A DNA stretch of 64,000 bases from Paralichthys olivaceus (lineage: Eukaryota > Chordata > Actinopteri > Pleuronectiformes > Paralichthyidae). The notes beneath the pieces are model-generated. The model worked only from the letters and a program-made list of their open reading frames with translations. It was not told where the DNA came from and made no database searches. Positions 50,675-61,809 of the stretch are shown here, one piece after another (the stretch's first letter is position 1; each line of letters begins with the position of its first letter). Both the position numbers and the translations under genes were made by a program. The stretch lies in NCBI RefSeq assembly GCF_024713975.1, contig NC_091096.1, positions 7,698,001 to 7,762,000 on the forward strand. The letters run 5' to 3'.

Positions 50675-52219
50675 ATTTCCCCGATGAATAGCAGGGGAGT
50701 AGAGCAGCACAAAGGGAGTGATTGTTCATGTCTGAACACCAGCAGTCCAGCGAGGAGGCTGCTGCACTCAAACAGTCAAACTCAGAGGGAAAACACCACT
50801 AATCCATCATCCTCACCAGGTCTGCCCCTGACAATGACCCACTGATGCACCGATTCACTGCAATGAAAGGAAGCTTTTTTATTTTTGTTACAGCACGGCC
50901 GATGCACCTCCGAACGCACACAAAACTGAGCGTTTTTCAAACACGACGGAGAAGCAATTTAGACTTTTGTAGATAATGTGTAAGAGGTCAAGAGGAGTGT
51001 GAACGAGAGACTTCAGATAGAGGCAGTCAATGTAAACAAGATTACACACAGAGTCAAATGTTACACAGAGCACAATGACGGGCCTTGTGTGGCTCTCAAT
51101 TGGAATTAATTTAGAAGGAAATAAAGGGCTCTATTGATTAAGCAGTGTCTTATTCTATTAGTAGATACACACATTGATTAAACATTTAGATCATCAGTGT
51201 TTTAACAAATTCTTAACAGCCAATAAATACAACATTTACACCTTGATTATTAAAGGGATACCATTTAGGTGAATTTATAAGCAGTAGCCTTTATAAAGAC
51301 ACAAAATGGTTTACCACACAATACTTAATACTTAATCTTCCAATTAATCCTTTTGTTTATAAAATTTCAGAAATTGTGCAAAATGTCATGTTATAATCTC
51401 AGTACTAAGGCTGTGCAATACAATTATATAATATAATTTTCATCTATTTATATATATACATATCAACATAACAAAGATTTAAGCTATACATTGATGTATT
51501 GTTTGCTTTGATCAATCCAAATGTGTAAAATATTTTTGCTGTTTATCAAGTGGTTGTCATATAGAAGAGTTAAAGCCTTCACTCAGAAGCAGACATCATT
51601 CTTTAAACTTAAGAAGTAATAATGTGACATTATCATAATTATCAATTATCGACTGATATTACTGATTGTTTTTTCTCTTGATACAATTTTTGGCATTTAT
51701 AAATGATATAGTATTTGTATAGTAACATTAGTATAATTATTTTAGTAGTATTTATACAATAATGTTTTAAAAAAATGGTAAATCAAACAAAGAAAATTAT
51801 GAAAATAATCATGAGAATGAGAGCTGTTTAAGTAGCTTGTTATATTCTACCATTAAATGAATAATTGGCAGATATTGTGTACAGACTACTATGATGACAA
51901 AGATTTAAATTCTCAGAAGCTTCAAGAAACCAGAGACTGAGGTGATTCAAATAAAGTTTTTCAAAAGAATAAAGTGCTTTAAACTTACTGTCAAGCATCA
52001 CAAGTCTTAACAGAAGTGATTTTATTCATGGTGTGATTTTTGTCACATTGGAAATGTGTAGAGCCCATTGTGGTGATTCTATCAACCTTGAGAGGCTGAC
52101 TCCTCTGAAATAAACAGACAGTGTTGGAACATATTTATCCCAGAGGCCTGAAACAAACACTCAGCTCCCACTACAATATAAAATGACTGCTCACCGTTAC
52201 ACCACTGAAACGGGTGCAT
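41500..52219 (-). CDS. rnf122: RING finger protein 122
   Basis: Small membrane-anchored RING-H2 ubiquitin ligase; the mammalian protein sits in ER/Golgi membranes and acts on substrates including RIG-I. Six coding exons: 52195-52219, 46767-46923, 42842-42887, 42711-42752, 42515-42597, 41500-41614. The 25-bp first coding exon encodes MHPFQWCN, which matches RNF122 exactly and fixes the start 5.3 kb upstream of exon 2. Phases close to 155 residues, the human length. One membrane helix is at about 37-60 ([20 protein letters not shown]). The C3H2C3 RING spans residues 93-133 (CAVC, CQHAFH, CVCPMC) and the C-terminus is [16 protein letters not shown] replaces the usual HRKCLVKW, a mild change. RNF24 is excluded by the N-terminus and tail. 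Large introns 1 and 2 hold most simple repeats of the region. Confidence 0.96.
42990..43390. repeat. 'AGTAAAAGTA' type dispersed repeat, decayed
   Basis: In an rnf122 intron. Words such as 'acttcagtaaaagtagaaat', 'atttaagtaaaa' and 'gtacttagttactttccac' occur in the order seen in a common fish interspersed repeat. The copy is strongly diverged, with no ends defined. Confidence 0.4.
43580..43629. repeat. (AC)n microsatellite
   Basis: About 25 AC units in rnf122 intron 2, nearly pure. Confidence 0.95.
43630..46766. other. rnf122 intron 2, no gene inside
   Basis: 3.1 kb of intron with a second, interrupted CA tract at about 46427-46471. The plus- and minus-strand open frames here (up to 145 codons at 46131-46568) span low-complexity sequence and lack family features. 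Confidence 0.5.
47700..47734. repeat. (GT)n microsatellite
   Basis: About 17 GT units in rnf122 intron 1. Confidence 0.9.
48310..48790. repeat. degenerate GATG/GGAT/GACA minisatellite
   Basis: Nearly 0.5 kb of diverged tetranucleotide units (ATGG, GGAC, AGAC, TGAA) in rnf122 intron 1, purest at about 48728-48776. It accounts for a 187-codon minus-strand open frame rich in Ser, His, Pro and Ile, which is not a gene. Confidence 0.9.
49310..49460 (+). mobile_element. SINE-like 'GCAGTGGTTA' element with GGAT tail
   Basis: Contains 'gcagtggttaccactgttgc', 'ctcagagcaagaagta', then 'gaattggttccagctccccc' and a tail of GGATGGA units. This layout (variable-choice head, 'ggctccagc', ATGG tail) fits a common fish interspersed element. 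The copy is shortened and diverged. Confidence 0.5.
50601..50672. repeat. (TG)n microsatellite, 36 units
   Basis: Pure TG array in rnf122 intron 1. It lies inside the 199-codon plus-strand open frame 50246-50845, which it turns into a (CV)n run and which is rejected as a gene. A smaller TG tract lies at 49895-49916. Confidence 0.95.
50680..51404. other. rnf122 intron 1 sequence, nothing recognised
   Basis: AT-rich intron between the TG array and the MITE-like repeat. No gene, RNA or repeat is identified. Confidence 0.4.
51405..51760 (+). mobile_element. 'GGCTGTGCAATA' MITE-like repeat
   Basis: In rnf122 intron 1. It starts AAGGCTGTGCAATACAATTA. It shares 'tctttaaacttaa', 'atgtgacatt.atcataatta' and 'ttgata.aatttttggc' with 63400-63490, so both are copies of one family. 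The right end is unclear. Confidence 0.55.
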
Positions 52220-52571
52220 CAATGCACCAGAGGTGTGGGGGGAGAGTCCTTGCCGACGGGATCCGATGCGTGTTTACCAACAAGCCGCAGCCGCCTGTGC
52301 AGATGGATGATGATGGTGGTGGTGGTAATAAACTGGAGCCAGAGACCAGTGAGCCAGCAGAGATGACCGAGACAAAGGCACCTGTATAAAAAATAAACGG
52401 TGCGTAAAAGACGAACAAAAACGTGCGTAAAAAGGCGAACGTGTATGTCACATTATTGCTGCGCTGCAGATTGAAAAATAGGTGATCCCCTTCTGCTTCA
52501 GTCCTCAGTGTGTCTGCTCTGACTCTGATATTATTAATAGACGGAATAGAGCCGTGACCCAGCAGCAGCAT
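52197..52571 (-). other. 124-codon upstream ORF overlapping the rnf122 start
   Basis: On the minus strand, an ATG at 52571 opens a frame that ends at 52197, 22 bp inside the 25-bp first coding exon of rnf122, and in a different frame from the rnf122 ATG at 52219. If the leader is unspliced, ribosomes starting here would bypass the main start. The sequence before the ATG (CTCTCGCAG) could instead be a splice acceptor. No protein family is recognised, so I treat it as a possible regulatory uORF and not as a gene. Confidence 0.35.
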
Positions 52572-52720
52572 CTGCGAGAGAGCGAGACAAGCTGGGGCAC
52601 TGGAGCCTCCTGCTCCTCATCCCGCCCCCTTGCGCACCGGACTGACGTGCGCACGAACCAATCCTCGGCCTGCCTGCTTCCGCGTTTGTTGTGACGGGCT
52701 GCGTGTGCTTTCAGCCATCG
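52572..52720 (-). promoter_or_regulatory. rnf122: candidate rnf122 promoter
   Basis: GC- and CpG-rich for this region. It contains a GC box (CCCGCCCCCT at 52621-52630), a CRE-like TGACGTGC (52643-52650) and CCAAT (52658-52662) within 45 bp, about 400 bp upstream of the rnf122 start codon. Assignment is by motif and position only. Confidence 0.45.
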
Positions 52721-52879
52721 ATCATCGTCATCCTCACTTTACTGATGCATGCATGTTTTACAGACTAATACATTAAAGGACAAAATCAGGGGCGAGATTT
52801 AAAAAGAAATACCGAGGTTATGAGTCCACGGCCGGATTAACCTTTTGAGAGGTCCTGGGGCTAAAACCCCCCTTTCTTT

Positions 52880-53035
52880 GTATTCATCCATTATCCATAG
52901 GCCTTCAGTTTAACATATGAGGGTCACTGGGTTACTGGGGCTAATCCCAGCTGACAAGGGGTGGGTGGTGGGGTACAAACTGGACAGGTCACCATCACAG
53001 GGTCAACATAGAGACAAACTACTATTCACAACTGT
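52880..53035 (+). mobile_element. 'ATTCATCCATTATC..GGGTCAC' fish interspersed repeat
   Basis: Has 'attcatccattatccatagg', 'gagggtcactgggttactgg', 'ggctaatcccagctgacaag', 'ctggacaggtcacc' and 'acatagagacaaactactat' in the order of a repeat very common in spiny-rayed fishes. It lies between rnf122 and ggh and is diverged. Confidence 0.6.
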
Positions 53036-53465
53036 GGCAACCTGACCTGTTTGCTTAAACTCTGAGAAAACTCAGCGCTTTGCATTCTGAGCTGAGCTTC
53101 ACTGAATTTTAAAAACAGGTGAACAGCTCTTTTGTGTGATTTAATTTATTTTCTAAACTTCATTAAACATCTTTTCTCAGTTCAATGAGCTAATCTCCGA
53201 TGGTTTCATATTTGACTGGTTTTACAAGATGACTTTGTTCTAATTATTCGACCTTAAGGAGCCGTTGAACCAGCTTGAACTGATTTATGATTTGCTTCTT
53301 TTAACAGTAAAAACAGAAAATATTGCCCTGGGCTTTGAAATGATTTCATCAAAATAAAATGTATAAATCAATAAATAATAATCTGCTAAGAAAGATGGTG
53401 TGATACTATCTTCCTTCATGTCTGTTAAATAACCAGTGAGCTGAGACTGTTTCGTCAAATACTGA

Positions 53466-53471
53466 TTTATT
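53466..53471 (-). promoter_or_regulatory. ggh: candidate polyadenylation signal of ggh
   Basis: TTTATT on plus gives AATAAA on minus, 163 bp after the ggh stop codon. Further copies near 53365-53375 are alternatives. Confidence 0.5.
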
Positions 53472-53633
53472 GACCTAAAAGTGGTGAAATTCAAACAAAC
53501 TGGGCGTAAACAACACTGGAGCAGAAACGTCTCCACGGCACACACACACATACACACAGTTCTGGACTTAAGTGCCACAAAAACTGCACATAAAGGTTTG
53601 TTTTGTTCAGCCACAGAGACACACAAAGTCATT

Positions 53634-56600
53634 TCAGAAAAAGTAAAGCTGCTCATATCCTGTGAGGTTTCCAGTAAAGATGGGCGTGTAGTTGTAAATC
53701 AGTGAAGAATCCTCTTCCTCAGGATCGTCAAACCGATGTGAACTCTTCCTTCCTAAACAAAGCAGAAGTGAGATCAATGTAACGAACAAATCTTTATACG
53801 TCAGTCAGCACGTATCATTCAATCATTTACAATGCTGGGTAACATGTTCACAGTTAAATATCAACACTTTTTAACACCAGTATGGATGAAATCTTCAGTA
53901 TTGTAACTTTTATTGTTATATAAATATATATTTTAATATATGTTATATTGATATACAAAGCACTTTCTTGGAAATTCATTACAGAAATTGTGTACCAATA
54001 AAATAAGCATGAGTGAATGTAAATCACCCACAGTTATCTCATTTTAAGGGGCCTTGGTGTTAATATAATAAAAATCTCTGTCAGTTGCCAGTTGAGTATT
54101 TGTCTTCATATCCTGTGAACATAGTTAAGACCCAATCATACTGACTGGTGATGATGACGTGTGCTTATCCTCTCACCTTCATTGACAAAGAACTCCCCCA
54201 GCAGAGACGATAGCTGGACGGCGTGAGGGGAGTGAGGAAAGTTCAGCTTTCTGTCCCACTGAAAACGATTCACCTCCGGGTGCCACTGCACTCCATAGAA
54301 GGGATATCTCTTCCCTGGTGTGAAATAATTAAATATGCCGTTATTACGACCCCATTTCAGAGCAGTGATCCAGTTTGTGAAATTAATAAATGAAAGTAAT
54401 CTTGTAACCTTCTATGGTTGAGACAAAGTGGGCTCTGTTTTCAGCAACGTTTGTAGACAAGAGGGAAAAGAAATTTCTCAGCTTCTCGTTTTCCTGGAAG
54501 CTCTGTAAGAACATTTATTCATTATATTACCTTTCAATATGATTTAAATACTGCATGTTTGATGTAATAGCAAAGATTTTTAAGGTTATAAGATATATAT
54601 GTAGATATAAGGTTATAACAGGACCTTATCCATCTCATTGTGAGAACATAAACAGATAAGTGTGGTCAGGAGAGTTCTCGTTCCTCTGTCATTCTCTGCG
54701 TGGTCATTTGATCACACACAAATAAATTGAGAATTACACATAAGCTTAATATCAGCTTCATCGTCAAGTTAACACCAACCAATTCCCATCTTGTGAACCT
54801 GGGTTTCAGTGACTCAGCCTGGAAACCATATACAGTAGTTTGCAGAAATGCTGAATGAACACTTGATTCTCAGATCACTTGTGTATATATTTATATCTTT
54901 GCAGCCAAAAGCGTCAAAAAAATACCAGGAAAGATATTTCTTGATGCTTAATGAGCGGATTGTCCCTGATTTCATTTCTCAGAACAGTAACAAGACAAAA
55001 CCTCAACATGGAAAAGGAAACACAGTGCGCAGTGACACTTCTTCTTTACCTTCATTTCTAGTCCATAGTGGTGAAAATTACCAGTCAGTGGTTCTTGGGT
55101 CAAAATCTTCATGAAGTCATCAGAGAAACCCTGGAACATCCTGCTGGAGTGGGCCTCTGCAGGGAAACACCCTCTGATCAGTAACTTGACTCTACTGACA
55201 CTAAGTGGTATAATTCAGTACACACAGTACATCAGAACGTTTCCCCAAACAATCAAATATTAAACCTTGAGTCTATTTAAAACATGTTCCTTGTACTTTA
55301 GAAATAATGCACATATCTAGACATCAAGAGTAATGCAGTAATCTGTAACCTGGGGTCAGGTTGAGGGGCAGTGCTATGTTCTCTGCTGTGGTGTTTGTCA
55401 GCAGATTTTCACCGGCCACCAGAACAGTCAGGAGCTGCATGCCCATGCATGTGCCCCAGATGGGGAAGAAGTCCCCTGCGTCGTTGGCCTGGAACACAGA
55501 GTCAGAATTTCATTTTTTTTGTGTCTGAAACAAAAAAGCAAAACTGAAACTTTCTCTGTAAACCCGGTAAGGTAGAGTTTACCGAAACAATTATTCTGCC
55601 CTAAAAATGTTAAGTAATGAAAACTTGAGTTGATTTAACTTAAAAGCTTTAAAGGCTGGAATTGTTCATTTAAGTTCAATACACTATATTCCAAGTTGAT
55701 TTAACTTAAAAACATCTGAAGTCACTGAACCCCAGATACGTTGAATATACTTAAAATAACTGAAGAAATAGGCCTAACAATTTTTAGCAATGTTGAATGC
55801 AAAACATAACTTGATTTAACTAAAAATAATTTGTAATATCACATGCTTTACTCTAGATTTCAATTGGTGCAATTTGTTTAACTTAACCGATAAAAAAATC
55901 AGAGGACAAAAATGTATATTTTTCTGTTTTATTCTGTTACCTTAGTGATTTAAACATACAACATAAATACAGTCAACCTTTGTCTCGTGAATAAATGCCT
56001 GGTGTGCTACTTTCAAACTAACAGATTTAGGAACACAAGATAAGAAAAGTTTAAATATAAACTACTGAACTATTCATTTTGAAATGTTATGAGGCTAAAA
56101 GATATAAAGTTCCCTTAAAACGAATTCAACCTATATACTAAACTGCACTTTACATACTATATGATTCAATAGACAGATCAAAATAATATTAAAAGATCCA
56201 TAGATATTTAAAAAGGGAAGTACAAACCTTCAAAGCGAGTTGATAAAAAATCTTCGCCACCTTGGCATAGTCTGACTTCTGCAGATCCACAGCTCCTCCG
56301 ATGAGCAGCAGACTGAAGAGACATCACACGGTTAGAGCAGTGAACTGATGGAGTTAGTGTTATATATGAAATATACAACACATTTGTAGTTATATAATGC
56401 AGCTCACCCATTTATCTTCTTAAAGATGTTTTCATATTCACGAGTAGTATGAGTCAATCTGCAGTGGTCAACACAACAATGTTAACTATATTATTTTACA
56501 AACAGTAAATCAAGAGTTAACATCATCTACACTTTGTGATTTATTGGCTCCATGGAAACTGCATTTGTGCTTTTTCGTAGGAGATGCCACCCTAAAAGAA

Positions 56601-57118
56601 ATTTTTTAATTTATCTAATATTTTTAGAAATTGGACCAGGGATCTCTCACTGAAAATAAATTATAGATTATAAAACTCCAGGTATTTTAAAGGTAACATT
56701 CAAACACAGCAAATCAAGAGGACTCGACCTGATAGGCATCACTCTGCTGCCTCCAGACTCAATGTACTTCACATAGGACGCAGGTATGAAGACTTTCCCC
56801 CAAGGTTTCAAGACATCATCTGAAACCATCTGAGTCAAAATACCTGTGGGACAAAAACAAAAGTGATTATGCAAAAAAAAACAAAAAAAAACTGTCATAA
56901 ACAGAACCTGCAGATAAAGTGTTGTTTGCTGTATTTCTTTAATGTTTGTATCATCCAAACTTCTTTTTATGATCCTCATCTGATACTAAATTTCACTCAC
57001 CGATCACAGGTCTGTCGTTCGAAGCCTCCTGGTTGAGAGCAGTCGTCATAGCTCTGCTGCAACAGATGCAGCTGACAAGAAGTAAACACACAAATGATGA
57101 AAATCCCGTGTTGGACAT
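53634..57118 (-). CDS. ggh: gamma-glutamyl hydrolase
   Basis: Secreted/lysosomal cysteine peptidase that removes polyglutamate tails from folates and antifolates; class I glutamine-amidotransferase fold (peptidase C26). Nine coding exons: 57001-57118, 56729-56843, 56408-56458, 56228-56312, 55350-55488, 55050-55156, 54409-54502, 54177-54314, 53634-53752; phases close to 321 residues (human 318). Residues 1-23 look like a signal peptide (FVCLLLVSCICCSRA). Family marks are RPVIGILTQ, IPASYVKYIESGG, the nucleophile elbow WGTCMG with Cys137, EPLTGNFHHYGL, and the catalytic His248 in YGVQWHPE. The C-terminus LIYNYTPIFTGNLTGYEQLYFF is typical. Several NxT/S sequons fit lysosomal glycosylation. The start ATG is the only one in front of the signal peptide. 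No defect is seen. Confidence 0.97.
55580..55870. repeat. 'GTTGATTTAACTTAAAA' dispersed repeat
   Basis: In a ggh intron. Three diverged copies of the word gttgatttaacttaaaa (near 55632, 55699 and 55809) lie within 0.2 kb. Similar AT-rich inverted or tandem blocks form a common MITE-like repeat in fish. The ends are not defined. Confidence 0.4.
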
Positions 57119-58010
57119 GGTTTTCACCTCAGTCTCCACTGACCGCTCGAGGCTGAATTCAGCGTTTTGTTCCCTGCGAGCAGTAACTCATGAGAGAAGC
57201 TGCAGCAGACTGATATATATTGAGCTAGAAGAGGATATAGTCAGTACAGGGAAGTGAGAAATTCCCAGGTTTACATGTGATGATATATCTCTAACATGCC
57301 GGTCAGGCCAGTTGACTGCTGAAGCAAACACAAATGTTCTGCTGACAGTGCGGACTTTCTGGCAAAATTCTGATCGGTTAGATTGTAGGAAGTAATGCAG
57401 TTTCCTGGATCAGAGCTGGGTTGTGAAAGAATGGTTTAAAATGAATTGCATGATAAGGTTGAAGAGAACAGCTCAGTTCACACAGTACACTGGATTCAAA
57501 ATGCAGTCAAACTAGTTTGACTGTGGAAGAGGCACAGACTGAGAGGAAAACAAATGGCACACTTAGTTAGAGCGCTCCTGTTCTGTCTGTTCTCTTCACC
57601 CCTGCAGCACTGACGTTATCACTCCACTTCTGTCCACTTTAATTGAATAAATGAATAAAACATTTTGCCCTTTTGTCAGTGGGGCTTTATTTTTGGATAC
57701 TATTATGTGTGGATCCTTCTAGTGAAACAAAATTATATCTAATTAAAGCCTTTCTAAGAAAATTTGCTGAAATCAGTGCATGTAATAAATGTTATAGTAA
57801 AACAATAGCTAGAAAGTGGAGTTTGAGTGAATCAGATAAATATAAATATTAAATGAGATCATTTTATGAAAGAAAGAAGAACATTGTTGATCAATAGGGA
57901 TGTTGGGTCACGGAGGACAGACTCAGTGCAGAAATATTTAGATCCTAGTTGTTTTTATGATGATGAATAAGAATACCTGGTTAAAAATGTGACTGAGAGT
58001 TCTAGTGTTT
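57119..58010. other. ggh upstream region
   Basis: Spacer between the ggh start and the nmrk1 3' end. It includes a perfect 20-bp palindrome at 57504-57523. No gene or RNA is seen and the promoter elements are not clear. Confidence 0.4.
57504..57523. repeat. perfect 20-bp palindrome
   Basis: CAGTCAAACTAGTTTGACTG is its own reverse complement, with a central SpeI-type ACTAGT. It lies 390 bp upstream of the ggh start codon. Confidence 0.9.
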
Positions 58011-58016
58011 CTTTTA
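58011..58016 (-). promoter_or_regulatory. nmrk1: candidate polyadenylation signal of nmrk1
   Basis: Plus-strand TTTATT (AATAAA on minus) about 520 bp after the nmrk1 stop codon. It would end a 3' UTR at about 58000-58532. Confidence 0.45.
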
Positions 58017-58532
58017 TTGTCATTTGCAACAGTCAGACACTAATTTATATTCAGGTCACAACAGTAAAAAGAAACAGTAAAAAGTAGGTCACCGGTTGGT
58101 CTCCAGTAAATCTGATCCAACCACCAGGTGGAGACAGAGGACATCAATCATACACTTAACCATACACTGTGTATAAAGATGGACGACATGACAGCTCCCC
58201 GAAAGTGAAGCCAAAGCATGAGTGACAGTCTTTAACAATTACATGTATGTTAGATTGAAGAATTGTCAAAAATCCTCCTTACATATTAAAAAAAGACATT
58301 GTACTGAGACGATCAGTTCACTGTCTCATATTCAGCATTAAAGAAAACGAATATTCATGTTACCCAGAGTGTATCCTAACTGTGTAATACTGTCCATTAA
58401 AAGAGGTTAACTGGGATTCTGGCAGCGTCTCTCCAGTTCATTCTCAGCCTTTGCCTTCATTCACACACGAGTCCGAAAAGAGGAACTTTCCTTACATCCA
58501 CGGCTGTAGCGGTCACCACCTTCAGGGGGAGT

Positions 58533-60885
58533 TCAACTTTTTCTGTCTGACTCTGCAAAAAATCCACAAAATCAAATGAGTAATCTGACACATCAGAGCA
58601 TCATAATACAGTTAGATATTGAAGAGTATGTCCATTTTTTATTCAAAATATTCACAGCTAACAAGAAAACACAGAATTTGCTTGCAGCTAACTGGCTTCA
58701 TTTCACATCTACTTTACTGAAAGATGTGTGTAGTCTGGGTTGTTTTCAAAACAATTCTAAATTATAATTCTAGCAGGTTTAATAGATTATCTTATGCTCA
58801 CCCTGCAAACTACTGAAATGTCCGAATTGAAAAACCCAACATGTGCTGTGGACGTTTTGTCCAATAATGCAACGTGAAACTGACACAAGACTCACCAACA
58901 GCTGAAACAGATAAGCAACTGATAAAGAAAGATACATAATTTGTGATTGTGATCTCCAGAGAAAAAGATATTGTCTCCATCATGTCCAAACATTAAGACT
59001 TACCCCTGAGTCTGTCTATTTCCTGAAAAAGATCTCTACACACGGCATCCAGCAGTTTGTCTTTTGGCTTCAGTCCATCCAGAATCACTGAAGAAACAGA
59101 TGCTGAACATATGAGTGTCATTAATCAACTACTACCAGTTTAGTTATTTATCATAATGTTTAAAAGTCTGGACCACATCATTACCCAGAATGCTCCAATA
59201 ATCACAGACCCAGTCCCATCCACTCCCCCTGAACTGAACACGCAGTATCTTTGACTGGACCCTCACCTATTTCAGACACCATGCTGTCCATCTCCAGCCG
59301 GTTCCTGAGGTACATCGGCCACACGTGTCCGTCAAAGTAACCGGGAGGATCAGGAGGGGTGTACACCCGGGAACTGTCAATCAAAGACAGCAACAGAAAA
59401 AATTATGATCTGTGTTTATTGCAGCTCAACGCAAAACACAAGTTTCATTTGTTTGATGATAAAACCTTCTTCTCCTCTTGCAGACGTCATATGGAATTTC
59501 CAGGAAGAATCTTTTGTCAAATAGATCATTCAGAGGTCTGGGAACGTAAACAATTAACACACACACGATAAAATACATATCATATTTATACATGTAAAGA
59601 AAAATGTTTTGGGCAAATGTCAGATTTTGCATATTCAACTGGTTAACAATCATCTAATTTATATTTTAGTTTTGCCGGTAATATGTGAGAAAACATTGGG
59701 CCTGTGTAATAAACTGTTATTCCTAATTTTTAAGTCATTGTCATTTTATATCCTGAGCTTATAACTGAAATAAACGTGGTGACTTCCTGTCTCGTGTACC
59801 TGTAGTTGAAAATGAGGAACCCCTCCACTATCAGCACATACACGTCAGTAATGACAGTCTGCGTCACGCTCTCTGGGATCAGGCCTCGCTGCCTCAGGAA
59901 CGATTGAGGATCTCTTTGCCATGAGTGGACCTCGCTCATCATCGTGTCCATGTGGAGAGCAGTGAGCACTGAAACCAACACAGTGACACTACAGACTCAC
60001 ACAAACACCTTCTCAGAGACACTGAAAGTACCCATTTGTTTTTTAACAACCTGAGGTTACACAACTCCCACTATTTTCCCCCAAAAATACCAAGGACATG
60101 ATCCGTGTCCTTAATAGTAGCAGTTACACCCCTGCATCCATCCATCAAGGTCACAGGGCAAAATGGCAAGAATGATTGAAGACTAACTTACTTGTCACTG
60201 ATACATTTTAACAAAGCGATTCGTGATCTAATTGGTCTAAATCCAAACCTTCCACTTCAACTTTAATAACCAACAATTGAATAAAGTGTCTTTACCGTCA
60301 TATTGCTTGAAGCCATTGTTGTCCACCGGTACGACAGAATCCTCCTGAGGAATGAAAGGATGCACTGTGATCACTCAAACTCTAAAACTTATAGCATGTG
60401 TAGAAGCTGTTAACTGACCTGAATCCATACCTTAAAATATGAATCCTGTGCGATGATGCAGCTGTTGGGTATGAGCTGGTGCAGACTGTTGGACAGAGTA
60501 GATTTCCCACCATTGGTCATCCTAGAAAGAAATTCATATCACCTGTCATGATTAGGAATTTTAAAACTGTACAAATGTCAGGGTTTCTCTGGCTGGACTC
60601 TGTTACAGTGACTTTTCTTATCAGTGTTTGCAGCCACATGGTTGTCACATGCTGTATTGATCTGGCGTCTCTGCTCCCCCTTGCATGAGTTTAAGCTAAT
60701 GCGTGATTTACAGTGATAATGTAAAGTTAATAAACCCAGATTTATTCATGTTGTGTTTTTAACTTCCTTGCACATGAGCATGCATTAGTGTATCTGAGGT
60801 GTAGATTGGTATTTAAATGACATGATATGTATTGAAGTTCCATCATCCTGACTCACCCGCCCACTCCCACCACCAGTGTCTTCAT
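58533..60885 (-). CDS. nmrk1: nicotinamide riboside kinase 1
   Basis: Cytosolic P-loop kinase that phosphorylates nicotinamide riboside to NMN in NAD salvage. Eight coding exons: 60857-60885, 60431-60521, 60296-60344, 59800-59968, 59466-59537, 59267-59373, 59004-59087, 58533-58552; phases close to 206 residues (human NMRK1 199, NMRK2 230). The P-loop is GGMTNGGKST (residues 9-18), and catalytic Asp36 lies in AQDSYFK. VLIVEGFLIFNYRPLNDLFD, the lid KRRRSSRVYTPPDPPGYFDG and HVWPMYL follow. The GYFDGHVWPMYL stretch and the neighbour ostf1, which adjoins NMRK1 in mammals, favour NMRK1, while GGMTNGGK is more NMRK2-like. The last coding exon is only 20 bp and gives the tail RESDRKS; this end is the least certain part. 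Confidence 0.93.
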
Positions 60886-61516
60886 GTCAGCTCGAGTTGT
60901 TGTTTCCTCTTTCTCAAATGTGAAACTGATCAAACCTGATAACTTCAGAGTTTCTGCAGACTGAGCTCGTGCTCGTCTTTCTCTGCCACTCCTCTGCTCT
61001 GTCTTCCGTCTGTTCCGCTATTGATCGCTCCTCATTGGCTGATGGAGCATCTGCCTCACTTCTACGTCACGACCTGCCCATTGAGAAAATAAAGGGCGAC
61101 ATAATAAATAGACAATGAGGTGTCCAGCAGGAGAGAACTGTTCTAAACAGAAGGTTCAAGGTTCATGGACAAAAACTTCACTATACTCCAAAACTAATGA
61201 ATGCAGTGATAATAGAGTCAATTAAAAAAAATCAATTCATAAAATATGAAATGAGTTTGAATTTATTTAATTTTTTTTATATTTAAAGATATTTACAGTA
61301 TAATACGTCAAAATTGCAGCAGTAATAAAAGAGTGAAAGTAAAGAACAGAACATGAGAAAATAAAAAACTACAATAAGTATGACCACAGGGAATAAAACT
61401 TTTGTTATAGAACAAAATATTACCAAAATCCTATGTAAAGTAAATTACGTAAAATTATCTTGGAGAAAAGAGTAAAGTATAAGAAATGCACGAATATTTA
61501 TCTAAAATACATGAAA
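60886..61516. other. shared nmrk1/ostf1 upstream region, left part
   Basis: Immediate nmrk1 promoter side, with moderate GC up to about 61080, then AT-rich sequence. An ATTGG (CCAAT on minus) lies at 61035-61039, about 150 bp upstream of the nmrk1 start. No gene is seen. Confidence 0.4.
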
Positions 61517-61785
61517 TAATATCTCTCTATATCTATCTCTATGTCTATCTACCTGTCTGTCTGTCTGTCTCTCTATCTACCTATCTACCTGTCTGTCTGT
61601 CTGTCCGTCTGTCTATCTACCTATCTACCTGTCTATCTACCTGTCTGTCTGTCTATCTATCTACCTGTCTATCTATCTACCTGTCTGTCTGTCTATCTAT
61701 CTACCTGTCTATCTATCTATCTGTCTGTCTGTCTGTCTATCTACCTGTCTGTCTGTCTGTCTGTCCGTCTGTCTGTCACTCTGTA
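61517..61785. repeat. (CTGT/CTAT/CTAC)n tetranucleotide array
   Basis: About 270 bp of CTGT, CTAT and CTAC units with CCGT and CTCT variants, in the intergenic space of the divergent nmrk1/ostf1 pair. It ends 175 bp before the ostf1 start codon. All forward frames stay open as YLSVCLS-type strings, and the reverse gives QTDRQTDR; none is a gene. Confidence 0.95.
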
Positions 61786-61809
61786 TAATAGCAGTTGCAG
61801 GTCTGTGTT

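Noticed and set aside
50246-50845. 199-codon plus-strand open frame
   Set aside because: It crosses the (TG)36 array (a Cys-Val run) inside rnf122 intron 1 and has no recognisable family.
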